Shown here in pieces: positions 43,930 to 53,988 of a DNA stretch of 64,000 nt. Origin of the DNA: Ignavibacteria bacterium (GTDB taxonomy: Bacteria > Bacteroidota > Ignavibacteria > Kapaibacteriales > UBA4661); NCBI GenBank assembly GCA_014654705.1, contig JACVZY010000090.1, positions 1 to 64,000 of the forward strand. The letters run 5' to 3'. The notes beneath the pieces are model-generated. The model worked only from the letters and a program-made list of their open reading frames with translations. It was not told where the DNA came from and did no database searches. The number at the start of each line of letters is the position of its first letter. Position 1 is the first letter of the stretch. A program made the translations under genes and the position numbers.

Positions 43930-45195
43930 TTACTGAAAACTAAGCGCTTTCAAAATACGAATCCGCGCGCCAATCATTGCCGGAAGAAGTGCCGCGAGCG
44001 CACTCATGGTAATGCTCACACCCAGTACCAATGCGTAGTGTTGCCATGAAAATTCAATCGGCACCGCAGAAAGAAAATAAATGTTGCCCTGCAAAGCAAT
44101 GATGTGGTATTTGGCTTGAATGAAACAAAGCAAAAGCGCAATGGCGCAGCCGACCAAGCTGGCAGATGTGCCCAATATTATGCCTTGTGCAAGGAAAATT
44201 CGTGTTATCTGCCCACGCTGCATTCCAAGTGCCCTCAGAACGCCGATAGAAGCCATTTTCTGCACCACAGCCATCAGAAGCGTGGCGACGATATTAAACA
44301 CTGCCACAATCGTAATCAAACCCAGCACAAGCGGTACGGGTTGCTTTTGGAGGTCAATCCACGCGAAAATGTCGCTGTATTTTTCATACACTGTCTGCGG
44401 AAAAAAGGGATAACCCAGAAGCCGCTCCAGCTGAGCCGCCGCCGTTTGTGCATTCCGAATGTCGTGCAGCATCACGTCGAATCCGCTCGCCGAGCCTTCA
44501 GGCATTCTGAATAAAACCGATGCGTAATCGAAAGGGATGTAGGCGTAGAGGTCGTCAAATTCGCTCATTCCGGTTTCGTAAATGCCAACGGTGACAAACT
44601 GCTCCACGACGGCATTTTGCAATACGCTTTCGGGCGTGGTGGTTTGATTCGTGCCGGAAGCAAGATTTTGTGCGGCGCTCTGGTCGGTGGAATACAGCAC
44701 AATCTTTTCGCCCTTCCGAACACTGAGCTTACGAGCGAGTTTTGCGCCGATAATAATTTCCCGTGCCGTCGGCGAAGAAAAGGCAAAATTGCCATCCGTC
44801 ATATTGGCACGAATACTCGTTACGTCGCTTTGCGGCTCAATTCCGCGCACCACCACACCGTCCATAAATGTTTTTGAGCGGATAATACCCTCAGCTTCAA
44901 TGTACGCTGAAGCCGCTTGAATACTGGGCAAACTATCTTTCATTCGCTTCAAAACATCCTGTTTGTCAGGAAGAGAACGTTTACCAAAGCCGTGAATTTC
45001 GATATGGGCGGTAAATTTAACCGCATTTGCGCTTAAATCGCGCTCAAACCCACCTAGCACTGCCAGCGCAAGAATGAGCGCCATACTTCCCAGTGCTACG
45101 CTCACAAAGGCGACTACCGACGCAAACGCCAGCAAACGCCCACCGACAGAGGAGGCTTGTAAATAGCGCCGCGCAATAAAAAACGATACATTCAT
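43930..45195 (-). CDS. LolC/LolE-type ABC transporter permease
   Basis: A 421-residue inner-membrane permease with the LolC/E/FtsX layout. It starts with ISFFIARRYL-like residues (NVSFFIARRYLQ), has one helix near residue 25, a large periplasmic domain of about 220 residues, and three C-terminal helices with KMASIGVLRALGMQRGQI. Family members extract lipoproteins from the inner membrane. No ATPase gene is adjacent; the LolD-type ATPase at 8164 is a distant candidate. ATG 45195 fits the family start. An upstream ATG at 45240 forms TAATG with the thioesterase stop and would couple the two. Confidence 0.87.
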   Translation of the reverse strand: MNVSFFIARRYLQASSVGGRLLAFASVVAFVSVALGSMALILALAVLGGFERDLSANAVKFTAHIEIHGFGKRSLPDKQDVLKRMKDSLPSIQAASAYIEAEGIIRSKTFMDGVVVRGIEPQSDVTSIRANMTDGNFAFSSPTAREIIIGAKLARKLSVRKGEKIVLYSTDQSAAQNLASGTNQTTTPESVLQNAVVEQFVTVGIYETGMSEFDDLYAYIPFDYASVLFRMPEGSASGFDVMLHDIRNAQTAAAQLERLLGYPFFPQTVYEKYSDIFAWIDLQKQPVPLVLGLITIVAVFNIVATLLMAVVQKMASIGVLRALGMQRGQITRIFLAQGIILGTSASLVGCAIALLLCFIQAKYHIIALQGNIYFLSAVPIEFSWQHYALVLGVSITMSALAALLPAMIGARIRILKALSFQ

Positions 45196-45239
45196 GCAGT
45201 GTTTTGTCTTGAATTCAAGGGACGAACGAGCAAGAGGCA

Positions 45240-45734
45240 TTACGATAACGCAGCGAACATCTGTGCGACTTTCTGACCATCAACACCAAATTTAGCGGCA
45301 GGAATTGCCATAAATAAACCCTCACTCTCTGCATAATGGACATCTGTGCCATTATTCGAGCCGTTCATAGTGGCACGGATTGTGATTTTGGGTCCGTCCA
45401 TCTCAATCGTTGTTTCCACCATCGCCGTTGCACCAACCGGCACCATTTGTTTGAACGTGGTTGTGAGCCGCATCGTCAGAACACCGTGACCTTGCGACCA
45501 TGCCGTAAAGACCATTGCTTCGGTAATAGCAGCCGACACGCTGCCACTGTGCGCCAGTCCCGGAGGTCCTTCGGTATCTGCCCCAAAGTGAATGCGCGTT
45601 ACAAGTCCACCTGTGTCCGTACGCTTGAAGAATTCGAGGGTAAGACGCGAGGCTGCATCGCTGGCAACGTACGAACGACGATCGCCAAGTGCTTTGAGCA
45701 TATTGACCGATATGAGCAAGGATTCGTCTATCAT
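45240..45734 (-). CDS. PaaI-type hotdog thioesterase
   Basis: A 164-residue single-hotdog protein. The motif GPPGLAHSGSVSAAITEAM with the active-site His/Gly loop and the following acidic residue fits the PaaI/4HBT thioesterase family. It should hydrolyse an acyl- or aryl-CoA; the substrate is not known. Its stop overlaps an ATG of the downstream permease frame (TAATG), suggesting they are in one operon, though the functions do not obviously match. Confidence 0.8.
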   Translation of the reverse strand: MIDESLLISVNMLKALGDRRSYVASDAASRLTLEFFKRTDTGGLVTRIHFGADTEGPPGLAHSGSVSAAITEAMVFTAWSQGHGVLTMRLTTTFKQMVPVGATAMVETTIEMDGPKITIRATMNGSNNGTDVHYAESEGLFMAIPAAKFGVDGQKVAQMFAALS

Positions 45735-45960
45735 AGCCTACGTGTTATTCGGGAAAAGTCTCTTCCGTGCTTGAAAAATAGAGTCGTTTAGGGTAGTGGA
45801 GAGGAGGTGTAAATGCCTCACAACTTACATTTTCATCCGATATTCTGCAACAATTTCTTCCGTGAAGATTCTTTCCCCGCTCACAAGCAATTAGCCTCTT
45901 TCGCAAAAATTTCCCATATTTGCGGCGAATTACCATCATCTATCTATCCCTTGTTCCACA

Positions 45961-46854
45961 ATGACCACTGCTTTACCCTTTCTTGCCGCTCCCCGTACCC
46001 ACGCTCCCTTGCAGATTGCTTCCGATGCTCTCGGCCTGCCGATACTTCGTTCTTCCGATGGCACGTCCTACAACGTTGTACGCGGCGTTCCAATTTTTGT
46101 CAACAGCGACAGCGGGGACGCGGGACATGATACAACGCACCGCGCCGCAGAATTTGAGGAAATGTACCAAAGCCTAAGTGAGCCGTGGAAATATAGCGGA
46201 CGGATGGCGGAGGTCTTGCGCCATGAGTTCGTGTCGGCACTCGCACCCAGTGTGTGCCCTGCGCCCGAGTGGGTGTTGGACTTGGGATGTAGCGTCGGGC
46301 AGTTGTCCGCGCATTTGGGAAAACACTTTCCTCGTATTGCTTCGCTGGACGTTTCTGCGACTGCTGTGTGGAAGGCGCAAGAATACTGCACTTCAATGAA
46401 TACCAGAAGCAATGCAACAGAGTTTGCCTTTGTGGTGGGAAGCGCTACGGAACTGCCGTTTGCGTCAGAGAGTTTTTCGCTTGTGGTTGCATCGGATGGA
46501 CTTTTCGGATGGGAACTTTCGGAAGCAGCGCAGAAAGAAGTGGTGAGCGAAATTGTCCGCGTCTTGAAGCCTGGCGGAGTGGCAATTTTTACAGATTACT
46601 TGGGGCACAAAAAATTCGACCGCTTATTTCGCCTTATTGACCAAAGCCCGCTTCGGCGCGAGAGTACCGAGTATCTGCACGACCGTCTCTGGTATCAGAT
46701 GGAATCGTGGTTTCATTTGATTCAAAACACCAGTTTCGCAAAAGCGATATTGCGTAATCGCCCGTTGGCGCTTGGTCTCAGAGGTATCGCACGGCTTTTG
46801 GGCGCACGGGCGTCAAAGCACGTCTGCGTAGTGGCGCGTAAGGAAGCACGGTAA
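45961..46854 (+). CDS. Class I SAM-dependent methyltransferase
   Basis: A 297-residue methyltransferase. An N-terminal short beta unit (YNVVRGVPIFV) resembles the Trm112-like lead found in front of such enzymes. SAM-binding motif I is WVLDLGCSVGQLSAHLG at about residues 104-120, motif II is around ASLDVSATA, and a later motif VLKPGGVAIFTDYLG is near residue 202. The substrate is not known. It stands alone, with an upstream stretch of TATTTG at about 45918 that might be a promoter element. Confidence 0.85.
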   Translation: MTTALPFLAAPRTHAPLQIASDALGLPILRSSDGTSYNVVRGVPIFVNSDSGDAGHDTTHRAAEFEEMYQSLSEPWKYSGRMAEVLRHEFVSALAPSVCPAPEWVLDLGCSVGQLSAHLGKHFPRIASLDVSATAVWKAQEYCTSMNTRSNATEFAFVVGSATELPFASESFSLVVASDGLFGWELSEAAQKEVVSEIVRVLKPGGVAIFTDYLGHKKFDRLFRLIDQSPLRRESTEYLHDRLWYQMESWFHLIQNTSFAKAILRNRPLALGLRGIARLLGARASKHVCVVARKEAR

Positions 46855-46983
46855 GGTCATGACAAAGCAATCGTAGTATTAGACTGTGTAGATGATGACG
46901 ACAACTGCAAATATGAAGTGCGGAACTAAAATGCCACACTTCTCAAAGGGTAGAAATCTCTTCAACAAAGCAGTAGTGTTTCG

Positions 46984-49371
46984 TCAAAATGTATGCCCCA
47001 AGCCGATTTGCACATTAAGAAGATTTTGTATGATGCCGGAAAGTGTTGGATTAGGAAGCTGAAAGAAGAACTGGCGCTTTGCCGGGTCATAGACGCGCAT
47101 CGCTAAATCCACCCGAAAGGGACCAACAGAAGTATCATAGCGAAGTCCCACGCCTGCAGCAATGGCGATGTTTTGCGCTATTTCAGCCAGAGGAAGTTTA
47201 CCATACTCCAATGGCTCCAGAAAACTATTGAACGCATTGCCCAAATCTACAAAGCCCGCAATGCCTATTTTTGATAATTGCCGCTCCCAAAACGTACCGT
47301 ACTCGTTTGCTTCCGCGCTTAGACTATATCGCCACTCTACACTGCCTTCCAGAAGCGAGCCATTGCCGATAAACTGCCCCACAAATGCCAATTCCGGCAA
47401 GGCAGTACTTTGTTCGCCTGTGCGAACGCGCAAATCTCGCACATTCCATCCGCGAACGCTATTGCTCCCGCCAGCAAAAAAGTGGCGCTCTATCGGTACA
47501 AATGTTTGGTTTGCATTAAGTAAGATGGTATGCCCTCCACGGATTTTGGCAGCAAAGACCATTTGCTTAGAAAGCGATTCAAACCAACGCACATCGGCGG
47601 AAAGGCGCACAAATGCTGATGCTCCGGGCGGAATAGCACCATCCACCGAAAAATCAAGGAAGTAGCCTTTATGCGGATTGAAAAGATTATCGCGGTGGTC
47701 GCCGCGTGCACCGACGGTCAGAATAGTGCTGGTGAAAAGAAATGGCGCAGAGGATTGTGTGTAGAGGCTATTGAGTAAGCTATATTGAAAAAGCTGTTGG
47801 TTCACAACTATCGTATCCGCCAATGTTTTTGCTAGCCCCAATGCTTGTGTTTGGGTAGCATCAAAGTTAATTGGTCGCTGCCTGTCGAGATTGATTTCCA
47901 GAAAAAAACTGTTGAAAAGGTCGTTTTGCGGCAGCACCATTGGGAGCGAGGCGTAGAGTTTTTCTGTTTCGAGTAGAAGTGGTGCGGCGAGCGAGACGAA
48001 TGCAAGGCTTTGGAGCGAGACCGATGCGCGGGCTTCAAGGTCAACGCGCCGTCCGAACAGCTTTGCAAATAGTGGGTACGCAAAACGTGCACTCAGCAAG
48101 CCTTCCAAGCGAGCATTGACCACATTTCCAGCCAAAAGATTGTTGACAAAGGTGTTCACATCCACAAGGGCAATTTGTGCTTGCAAGCTCAGTGTTTGTG
48201 CGCTTCCGAAGAGATTTTTGTTTTCATATCGAGCATTTGCCCCCAATTCTAAGAGCGACGTATTGGCAATCTGCCCAATAAACGTGCCGATGTCTGTGCT
48301 GTGAATACGCCGCGTTCGGGTCAGAACACGCATAGCGAGCGTGGAATCTGTTGTGAGCGTCTCCCCGCGAGATGTTGTATCAATCAGGGCGAGGTCGAAG
48401 AGTCCGAAGTTGTAGAGGTTGTTGACCGACCGTGCAATGGCGGCTTCGTTGTACCAATCGCCAGTCTTGATTTCTACGAGTGATTGCGGCACAGACGGCG
48501 AGAGATAGGTATAGGACGCGCTGCTGTCAATATATACAATGTCACTAATACGCTTACGCTTGCCGATGTCGAACATAACGGTAACGCTGTCGCGATTTTC
48601 GTCCTCGATGAAGGAAAGAATCGGTTTTCGGTAGCGGGCGGCGTGATAGCCGTTATCGCGGAGCAGCGCCAGAATACGCTCATTCTGCTCGGTGATGCCG
48701 GATTGATTGAAGCGTGTGCCTCGCACTATCGTTTCTGCTTCGCGGAGCTTCGGCACAAGGTCGGGAGCAATAGTTTCTAAACCGTAATACGCAATTGTGT
48801 CCAGTGGGGTCGGCTCATTTTCGACGATACGAAAGACCAGAGTATTGCGCTGGGTCTGTGGATTGCGTATAAAAGCATAGTCAACCTGCACATGGTGAAA
48901 ACCATTACGGCGGTAGTATGTTGCAAGTGCGGAAGTGTCTGCTCCGGCGGCGATTTTATCGAAATACCGAATATTATCGCCGGTGTTTTTTTCGAGCTTT
49001 GTCAGCGTTGATACGAGTTGCTTCGGCGAAGCAGGATTGCGGAGAAGTTCGCGGCGGATATAGCCCGCAATGCGCCGACCGATACCCGCTTCACTGGGGC
49101 GCGAGGAAATAACGGCAGAAAGAAAGTCGGCAGAAAAGGCAGTATTGCCGACAAAGGTAATATCGTTAATTTCGTAGCGCGATGCAGAACCCGTGAAAAG
49201 GCTGTCTTGCGGTATTCCTGCTACACGTTCTTCCGTGCTCAGGGTCTTTTGTGCGTGTGCCCGAATGGGGCGTAGAAGAAACATCATGCCGGAGAGCAGC
49301 ATGACAAAAAAAAGCCCGGACATTGCAACTGGCAAGCCGGGCATACCTTCAAGGGGTCTTTCGCTAAACAT
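46984..49371 (-). CDS. Omp85/BamA-TamA-type outer-membrane protein
   Basis: A 795-residue outer-membrane protein. A signal peptide or anchor spans about residues 15-41 (ends AHAQ). POTRA-like repeats are at about residues 48-400, including YEINDITFVGNTAFSADFL. A 16-strand barrel follows with the Omp85 signature region GGSNSVRGWNVRDLR near residue 635, and the chain ends in LGHTF with a terminal Phe. It should insert or export beta-barrel or other proteins. It is a single gene with no neighbouring lipoproteins, so it is probably a paralogue (TamA-like) and not the essential BamA. Confidence 0.88.
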   Translation of the reverse strand: MFSERPLEGMPGLPVAMSGLFFVMLLSGMMFLLRPIRAHAQKTLSTEERVAGIPQDSLFTGSASRYEINDITFVGNTAFSADFLSAVISSRPSEAGIGRRIAGYIRRELLRNPASPKQLVSTLTKLEKNTGDNIRYFDKIAAGADTSALATYYRRNGFHHVQVDYAFIRNPQTQRNTLVFRIVENEPTPLDTIAYYGLETIAPDLVPKLREAETIVRGTRFNQSGITEQNERILALLRDNGYHAARYRKPILSFIEDENRDSVTVMFDIGKRKRISDIVYIDSSASYTYLSPSVPQSLVEIKTGDWYNEAAIARSVNNLYNFGLFDLALIDTTSRGETLTTDSTLAMRVLTRTRRIHSTDIGTFIGQIANTSLLELGANARYENKNLFGSAQTLSLQAQIALVDVNTFVNNLLAGNVVNARLEGLLSARFAYPLFAKLFGRRVDLEARASVSLQSLAFVSLAAPLLLETEKLYASLPMVLPQNDLFNSFFLEINLDRQRPINFDATQTQALGLAKTLADTIVVNQQLFQYSLLNSLYTQSSAPFLFTSTILTVGARGDHRDNLFNPHKGYFLDFSVDGAIPPGASAFVRLSADVRWFESLSKQMVFAAKIRGGHTILLNANQTFVPIERHFFAGGSNSVRGWNVRDLRVRTGEQSTALPELAFVGQFIGNGSLLEGSVEWRYSLSAEANEYGTFWERQLSKIGIAGFVDLGNAFNSFLEPLEYGKLPLAEIAQNIAIAAGVGLRYDTSVGPFRVDLAMRVYDPAKRQFFFQLPNPTLSGIIQNLLNVQIGLGHTF

Positions 49372-49487
49372 AAATAAGAGGACAGCTTGTTGATGCTAGA
49401 GAGTACCTCTTGAGAGATTGTTCTGATGCTGCCACAAACGCGCTTGTAGGCGTTCGTGGTGTGCAACGGCGAATCACGCAAGGGCTA

Positions 49488-49727
49488 TCAATAGTAACCC
49501 TCGTCTTCAGTGTCTTCGTCGTAGTATAAATCGTCATCTTGGTTGATGGAGTCGGGCCAAATATCCTCAATGCCTTCAAAAAGAACATCTTCTTCTTCAA
49601 GTTCTTGCAAATTATCAATGACCTGCATTGGAGCACCACTGCGTTCTGCGAAGTCAATGAGTTCTTCTTTTGTTGCGGGCCAAGGCGCATCTTCAAGAAA
49701 CGAAGCTAGCTCGGGTGTCCAAATCAT
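49488..49727 (-). CDS. DUF2795 protein
   Basis: A 79-residue acidic protein. The segment WPATKEELIDFAERSGAP with the following QVIDNLQEL helix is the DUF2795 signature. The last 25 residues are nearly all Asp, Glu and Tyr. The family is widespread, small and of unknown function. It lies upstream of the Omp85 gene on the same strand. Confidence 0.85.
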   Translation of the reverse strand: MIWTPELASFLEDAPWPATKEELIDFAERSGAPMQVIDNLQELEEEDVLFEGIEDIWPDSINQDDDLYYDEDTEDEGYY

Positions 49728-50361
49728 AATAATAATTCTCGTGATAAGAGTGGATGAAATGGTGTATCGTTACGTTCAGTATCAATGCATTGTGCGCTCA
49801 ATATCGGCTGTGATAGCGGCAAAAGCAATTTTTCCCTTACAAGAGCGGGGAATATAGCGACGAATAAAAGGTGCTTTTGTTGCAGTACAACGGGCGAAAA
49901 TAGCAGCAAATTTTTAGATGCGGAAAAAGCCTTTCGGGCTTTCGTGGCTGCAAAATTAGAAAATCTAGTAGCACTAAATCAAGTTAATTTTCACACACAT
50001 CTTTTATTATAGTGTCAAAGTTCATCAACCAAAATCCGTGCCACTGCTCATGTTTTCAGGTCTTTGGGGATAGTCGTGGAAAAGATTTTTTTTTCTTTCG
50101 GCGCAATAATTATAGTGAAATTTACCATCGGCACTAACTGTTTTTTCTGTTGCAATGTGCAGAGGGCGCATAAAATCTGGACTGTGACGTTTTTGTTTCT
50201 CTAAAAACTCTCTGTGCAGCATGAATAGGCACTTTGCACCTCTAGGAATCACCACATTCTTGTTGAAAATGTTTCTGCCTGTACTCCTCATTCTCTGAAA
50301 AAAATTGTAGATTGTGAAGGCAAACTACCACTGTTTTTCAGACCGTATTCTTACCCCATTT
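49728..50361. other. Intergenic region of about 630 bp
   Basis: AT-rich sequence between the DUF2795 gene and the gamma-glutamyltransferase gene. An 88-codon frame on the minus strand (50025-50291) has no recognisable protein features. A TAGATTG motif at 50308-50314, 48 bases before the gamma-glutamyltransferase start, resembles the promoter-like element seen near the porin gene and dapB. I see nothing else. Confidence 0.55.
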
Positions 50362-52119
50362 ATGCACCACTCCATTATTCTTACTCGGCAGCACCTGTCT
50401 CGGCGCTTACAGCCTGTTATATTTCGCAATCTTCTCATCGTCATCGCTTTATGTATGGCTCTTTCTTCGCCTCTTTATGCACAGCATCGTCCGCTTGGTA
50501 AGCCTTTCCTTACTCGCTCCGAGGTGATTGCACAGCATGGCATGGCGTGTACCAGTCAGCCACTTGCCACACAGGTTGCGCTGGACATCTTAAAACAAGG
50601 TGGAACTGCCATTGATGCTGCCATTGCCGCAAATGCACTTTTGGGTTTGGTGGAGCCGACTGGTAACGGGATGGGCGGCGACCTCTTTGCAATTGTGTGG
50701 GACGCAAAAACCAAAAAGCTGCATGGGCTGAATGCAAGCGGGCGCTCGCCGTATTCGCTCACGCTGGACTACTTCAAAAAACAAGGCTTGAAAAGCATCC
50801 CGCCTTTGGGTCCGCTTCCGGTGTCCGTGCCGGGCTGTGTGGACGGTTGGTTTGAATTACATAAAAAATTTGGCAAACTCCCCATGGCGAGCGTGCTTCA
50901 GCCGGCAATTCGTTACGCCCGTGAAGGATTCCCGCTTTCGGAGGTGATTGCATTCTATTGGGGGCGGAGTGTTCCGGCACTATCTCAATTTCCGAATTTT
51001 AAGGAGACCTACACTATCAACGGTCGCGCACCGCAGAAAGGCGACATTTTCAAAAATCCAAATCTTGCCAATACGCTGGAAAAACTTGCCAAAGGCGGAC
51101 GTGATGTTTTCTACAAAGGGGAAATTGCGAAGACTATTGCCGACTACATGAAGCGCAACGGCGGTTTCCTGACCGAGAAAGATTTTGCTGACCATACTTC
51201 TGAATGGATAGAACCTGTTTCGACGAACTATCGCGGCTATGATGTGTGGGAACTGCCGCCCAACGGTCAAGGCATAGCGGCGCTGCAGATGCTGAATATC
51301 CTCGAAAAATACGACATGAAATCGTTTGGTTTCGGGAGCAAAGAACACGTTCATTACTTTATTGAGGCTAAAAAGCTGGCGTTTGAAGACCGTGCGAAAT
51401 TTTATGCCGATCCTGCTTTTGTCAAAGCCCCCGTCAAAGCGCTTATTTCTAAGGAGTATGCCGACGAGCGCCGCAAACTCGTGCGCGACGACCGCTCTGC
51501 CCGCACCTACGATGCCGGTAATCCCGCTCTCAAAGAGGGTGACACAATCTACATGACCGTCGCCGACGCAGAAGGAAACATGATTTCGCTCATCCAAAGC
51601 AATTATCGCGGTATGGGGTCAGGCATGACACCGGATGGCTTGGGATTTATTCTCCAAGACCGAGGCGAGCTTTTTGATTTGACCGAAGGGCGAGCAAACA
51701 CCTACGCACCGCACAAACGCCCCTTTCATACGATTATCCCGGCATTTATCACCAAAGACGGTGCACCATACATGAGTTTTGGTGTGATGGGCGGCGAATT
51801 TCAGCCACTCGGACACGTGCAAATTATTATGAACATGATAGACTTTGGCATGAACGCACAAGAAGCCGGAGATGCACCCCGTATTGCGCACACAGGTTCA
51901 TCAGAGCCAACAGGTGAGCGGATTACCGACGGTGGTGTCATCATGCTTGAGAGCGGCTTTCCCGAAGGTCTGGCACGGTCGCTGATGCAAATGGGGCATA
52001 AAGTACGTCTTGCGCTTGATGGCGAGTTTGGAGGCTATCAGGGCATTATACGCAATGCTGCTGGTGTTTATTTTGGCGCATCGGAATCCCGTAAAGACGG
52101 ACAAGCGGCGGGTTATTGA
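50362..52119 (+). CDS. ggt: Gamma-glutamyltransferase
   Basis: A 585-residue exported enzyme that cleaves the gamma-glutamyl bond of glutathione. The signal peptide ends near residue 40 (LYAQ). The large-subunit core has GTAIDAAIAANALLGLVEP and GNGMGGD. The autoprocessing nucleophile is predicted at Thr395 in GDTIYMTVAD, followed by GNMISLIQSNYRGMGSGM. Residues after Thr395 form the small subunit. The ATG at 50362 is chosen over the GTG at 50314 because it precedes the signal peptide. It stands alone. Confidence 0.93.
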   Translation: MHHSIILTRQHLSRRLQPVIFRNLLIVIALCMALSSPLYAQHRPLGKPFLTRSEVIAQHGMACTSQPLATQVALDILKQGGTAIDAAIAANALLGLVEPTGNGMGGDLFAIVWDAKTKKLHGLNASGRSPYSLTLDYFKKQGLKSIPPLGPLPVSVPGCVDGWFELHKKFGKLPMASVLQPAIRYAREGFPLSEVIAFYWGRSVPALSQFPNFKETYTINGRAPQKGDIFKNPNLANTLEKLAKGGRDVFYKGEIAKTIADYMKRNGGFLTEKDFADHTSEWIEPVSTNYRGYDVWELPPNGQGIAALQMLNILEKYDMKSFGFGSKEHVHYFIEAKKLAFEDRAKFYADPAFVKAPVKALISKEYADERRKLVRDDRSARTYDAGNPALKEGDTIYMTVADAEGNMISLIQSNYRGMGSGMTPDGLGFILQDRGELFDLTEGRANTYAPHKRPFHTIIPAFITKDGAPYMSFGVMGGEFQPLGHVQIIMNMIDFGMNAQEAGDAPRIAHTGSSEPTGERITDGGVIMLESGFPEGLARSLMQMGHKVRLALDGEFGGYQGIIRNAAGVYFGASESRKDGQAAGY

Positions 52120-52184
52120 GCAAACATGATTACTGTAACGCGACTAAATACCATCATCATTCAAAAAAATGGAAGGCGATTTCT

Positions 52185-52376
52185 ATGAAAATCAATAATC
52201 GAAGCGGTAGTGTCCGTTTTGGTGCCAGTGCCGGCATCGGTTTTGGTTCTGTCTTAGCGGTAACTATTTCGTGGACGGCGCATCATGCCATAGGATGGGC
52301 ATTTATTCACGGCTTGCTGGGCTGGCTGTATGTTCTATATTATCTCTTTAAGTATGACGGCTGGACCTGGTTCTGA
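52185..52376 (+). CDS. Small two-helix membrane protein
   Basis: A 63-residue protein with a short polar head, a Gly/Ser-rich hydrophobic helix (GASAGIGFGSVLAVTISW) and a second helix with aromatic residues (HGLLGWLYVLYYLF). The ATG at 52185 has GGAAGG upstream. Not recognised. It follows the gamma-glutamyltransferase gene by 65 bases and ends before a strong terminator. Confidence 0.55.
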   Translation: MKINNRSGSVRFGASAGIGFGSVLAVTISWTAHHAIGWAFIHGLLGWLYVLYYLFKYDGWTWF

Positions 52377-52402
52377 TGCCGGACATTCATTGGAGAAGCT
52401 AC

Positions 52403-52463
52403 CCTAAAAAATCACAAAAGCCTTTATGCTTATTTCAGCATAAAGGCTTTTGTGATTTTTTGA
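52403..52463. terminator. Strong bidirectional terminator
   Basis: A perfect stem of about 24 bp: aaaatcacaaaagcctttat pairs with ataaaggcttttgtgatttt around a short loop, flanked by A and T runs. It serves the plus-strand small gene and the minus-strand receiver gene. Confidence 0.9.
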
Positions 52464-52505
52464 GTGGAATAGAGTGGAGCGCTGAGTCAAAGCCGTCATT
52501 GTTCA

Positions 52506-52877
52506 TCACAACGATACTTGTCCTTGTATTGCCTCTATTAATTCTTCACGTGAGGTCGGTTTTGCATGATAACCAGTGGCTCCGGCTGATATTCCCTCCA
52601 TAAAATCTTCCGTCTTTGATTTTGCAGTAAGAAAGAAAAATGGAATATCTTTGGTGCGCTCGTCCATGCGGAGTGCTTTCAGTACGCCATAACCATCCAT
52701 TTCGGGCATCATAATATCACAGAAGATAATATCCGGCTTTTCTGTCTTTGCCATTTCAATACCTTGCGGTCCATTTTCGGCAGAGATGACATCATACATT
52801 TTCTCATAGAGAAACCGCTTGAGCAGTGCCGATACGCGGATGTCGTCGTCAATAAGAAGAACTTTTACTGTGCTCAT
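52506..52877 (-). CDS. Single-domain response regulator
   Basis: A 123-residue CheY-like receiver. The acidic pocket is Asp10-Asp11-Asp12, the phosphorylation site is Asp54 in FCDIMMPEMDGYG, the Thr is in FFLTAKS and the Lys is in YHAKPTSREEL. No output domain is present. It may act by protein contact in a phosphorelay. No kinase is adjacent. The ATG at 52877 is chosen because the receiver fold begins there. Confidence 0.88.
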   Translation of the reverse strand: MSTVKVLLIDDDIRVSALLKRFLYEKMYDVISAENGPQGIEMAKTEKPDIIFCDIMMPEMDGYGVLKALRMDERTKDIPFFFLTAKSKTEDFMEGISAGATGYHAKPTSREELIEAIQGQVSL

Positions 52878-53088
52878 GATTTTCGTGTGGATGGAAGTGA
52901 GATAAAGAAGGAAATTTCTAATATGGGACGGTAGCAGCAATATACAAAATTTAGTAAAAACACCATATACCATAAATGGATAAGGGAATTGCCACTTGAA
53001 TCCGCACCTGAAAATGATACGGCTGTGAGAATGACTATTGTGCAAGGCTCTTTCTTTTCCGAAATTTCCTTTTTCCGTGTTTTTTCCG

Positions 53089-53098
53089 TAAATTAGTA
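53089..53098 (+). promoter_or_regulatory. Candidate promoter element of the BatE-like operon
   Basis: The block tttttttccgtaaattagtagg carries TAAATTA in the same TTTTCCGTA context as the element upstream of dapB. It lies about 65 bases before the BatE-like start. Weak, inferred by similarity. Confidence 0.3.
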
Positions 53099-53163
53099 GG
53101 CTGTATGGAAATGCCCTCTCTAAAATTTATACAGCATTTCTTCTGTTACCCTCACATTTTCTC

Positions 53164-53946
53164 ATGGTTGCTAGGATTCATCGTCTTGTCACATCGTTCG
53201 GAATGGTTTTGGCGCTTTTTGGTTTTGCCGTCACATTGCCGCAGGCTCTCTGGTCGCAAACGCCGGAGCGAACCTTTGCGCGGGCAAACGACACCTACAA
53301 AAATGCCGACTATAAGCGCGCCGCCCAGATGTACGAGGACTTGGTTACAAGCGGGATTGAATCGGAAGAAGTCTATTTTAATCTGGGTAATTGCTATTAC
53401 AAATTAGGTAATATCGCGGCAGCCATTCTCAACTACGAGCGCGCGCAGCGTCTCGCCCCAACAGACGACGATATAGATTTTAACCTTACCCTTGCACAAA
53501 GCCGTATTACCGACAAAATTGATCCTGCGCCGCAATTCTTTGTTGTGAAGTGGTGGCGGCTGTTTGTTGCGCTGGCAACGCCAAGCGCGTGGAGTCTAGT
53601 GGGTATCGTTTTAGTTTGGCTTTTTATCGCTGCCGCAGCGCTATTTTTTGTTGCTCGGGTGCCCGGATTCAAAAAATCAATGTTTGCCATCGGTTTGGTG
53701 CTGCTCTTTTGTGCCGCTCTCATGTTCACCTTTGCCTTTCAGCAGCACAATAAAGCCACAAGCGCCATTGTTTTTGCTTCCAGCGTTGTGGTCAAAAGCG
53801 AGCCGCAGGAAGAATCCAAAGACCTCTTTGCACTGCACGAAGGTACAAAAATAGATATTCTCGGTGTGGACGGTGAGTGGTACAAAGTTCGCATTGCCGA
53901 CGGTAGTGTGGGCTGGATGCGTCTGAATACGGTTCGGATTATCTAA
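53164..53946 (+). CDS. BatE-like TPR and SH3 protein
   Basis: A 260-residue membrane protein. The N-terminal signal/anchor covers about residues 10-32. TPR-type helices at about 35-110 include YFNLGNCYYKLGNIAAAILN. Two membrane helices are near residues 138-160 and 168-188. A bacterial SH3 domain occupies about 198-260 with GEWYKVRIADGSVGWM. The layout is that of BatE, usually part of the Bat aerotolerance cluster with MoxR. None of the other Bat genes is present here. It heads a co-oriented set with the SPFH and FKBP genes. Confidence 0.8.
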   Translation: MVARIHRLVTSFGMVLALFGFAVTLPQALWSQTPERTFARANDTYKNADYKRAAQMYEDLVTSGIESEEVYFNLGNCYYKLGNIAAAILNYERAQRLAPTDDDIDFNLTLAQSRITDKIDPAPQFFVVKWWRLFVALATPSAWSLVGIVLVWLFIAAAALFFVARVPGFKKSMFAIGLVLLFCAALMFTFAFQQHNKATSAIVFASSVVVKSEPQEESKDLFALHEGTKIDILGVDGEWYKVRIADGSVGWMRLNTVRII

Positions 53947-53988
53947 CAGCAATGTCCTTATTTCAACCATTTTACACGGGAGTCGGAG

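Noticed and set aside
49320-49345. GCCCGG...CCGGGC hairpin as terminator
   Set aside because: It lies inside the start of the Omp85 coding sequence and faces the wrong way for a terminator.
50025-50291. An 88-codon minus-strand frame between DUF2795 and ggt
   Set aside because: No domain, poor ribosome site, and composition unlike the real genes around it.
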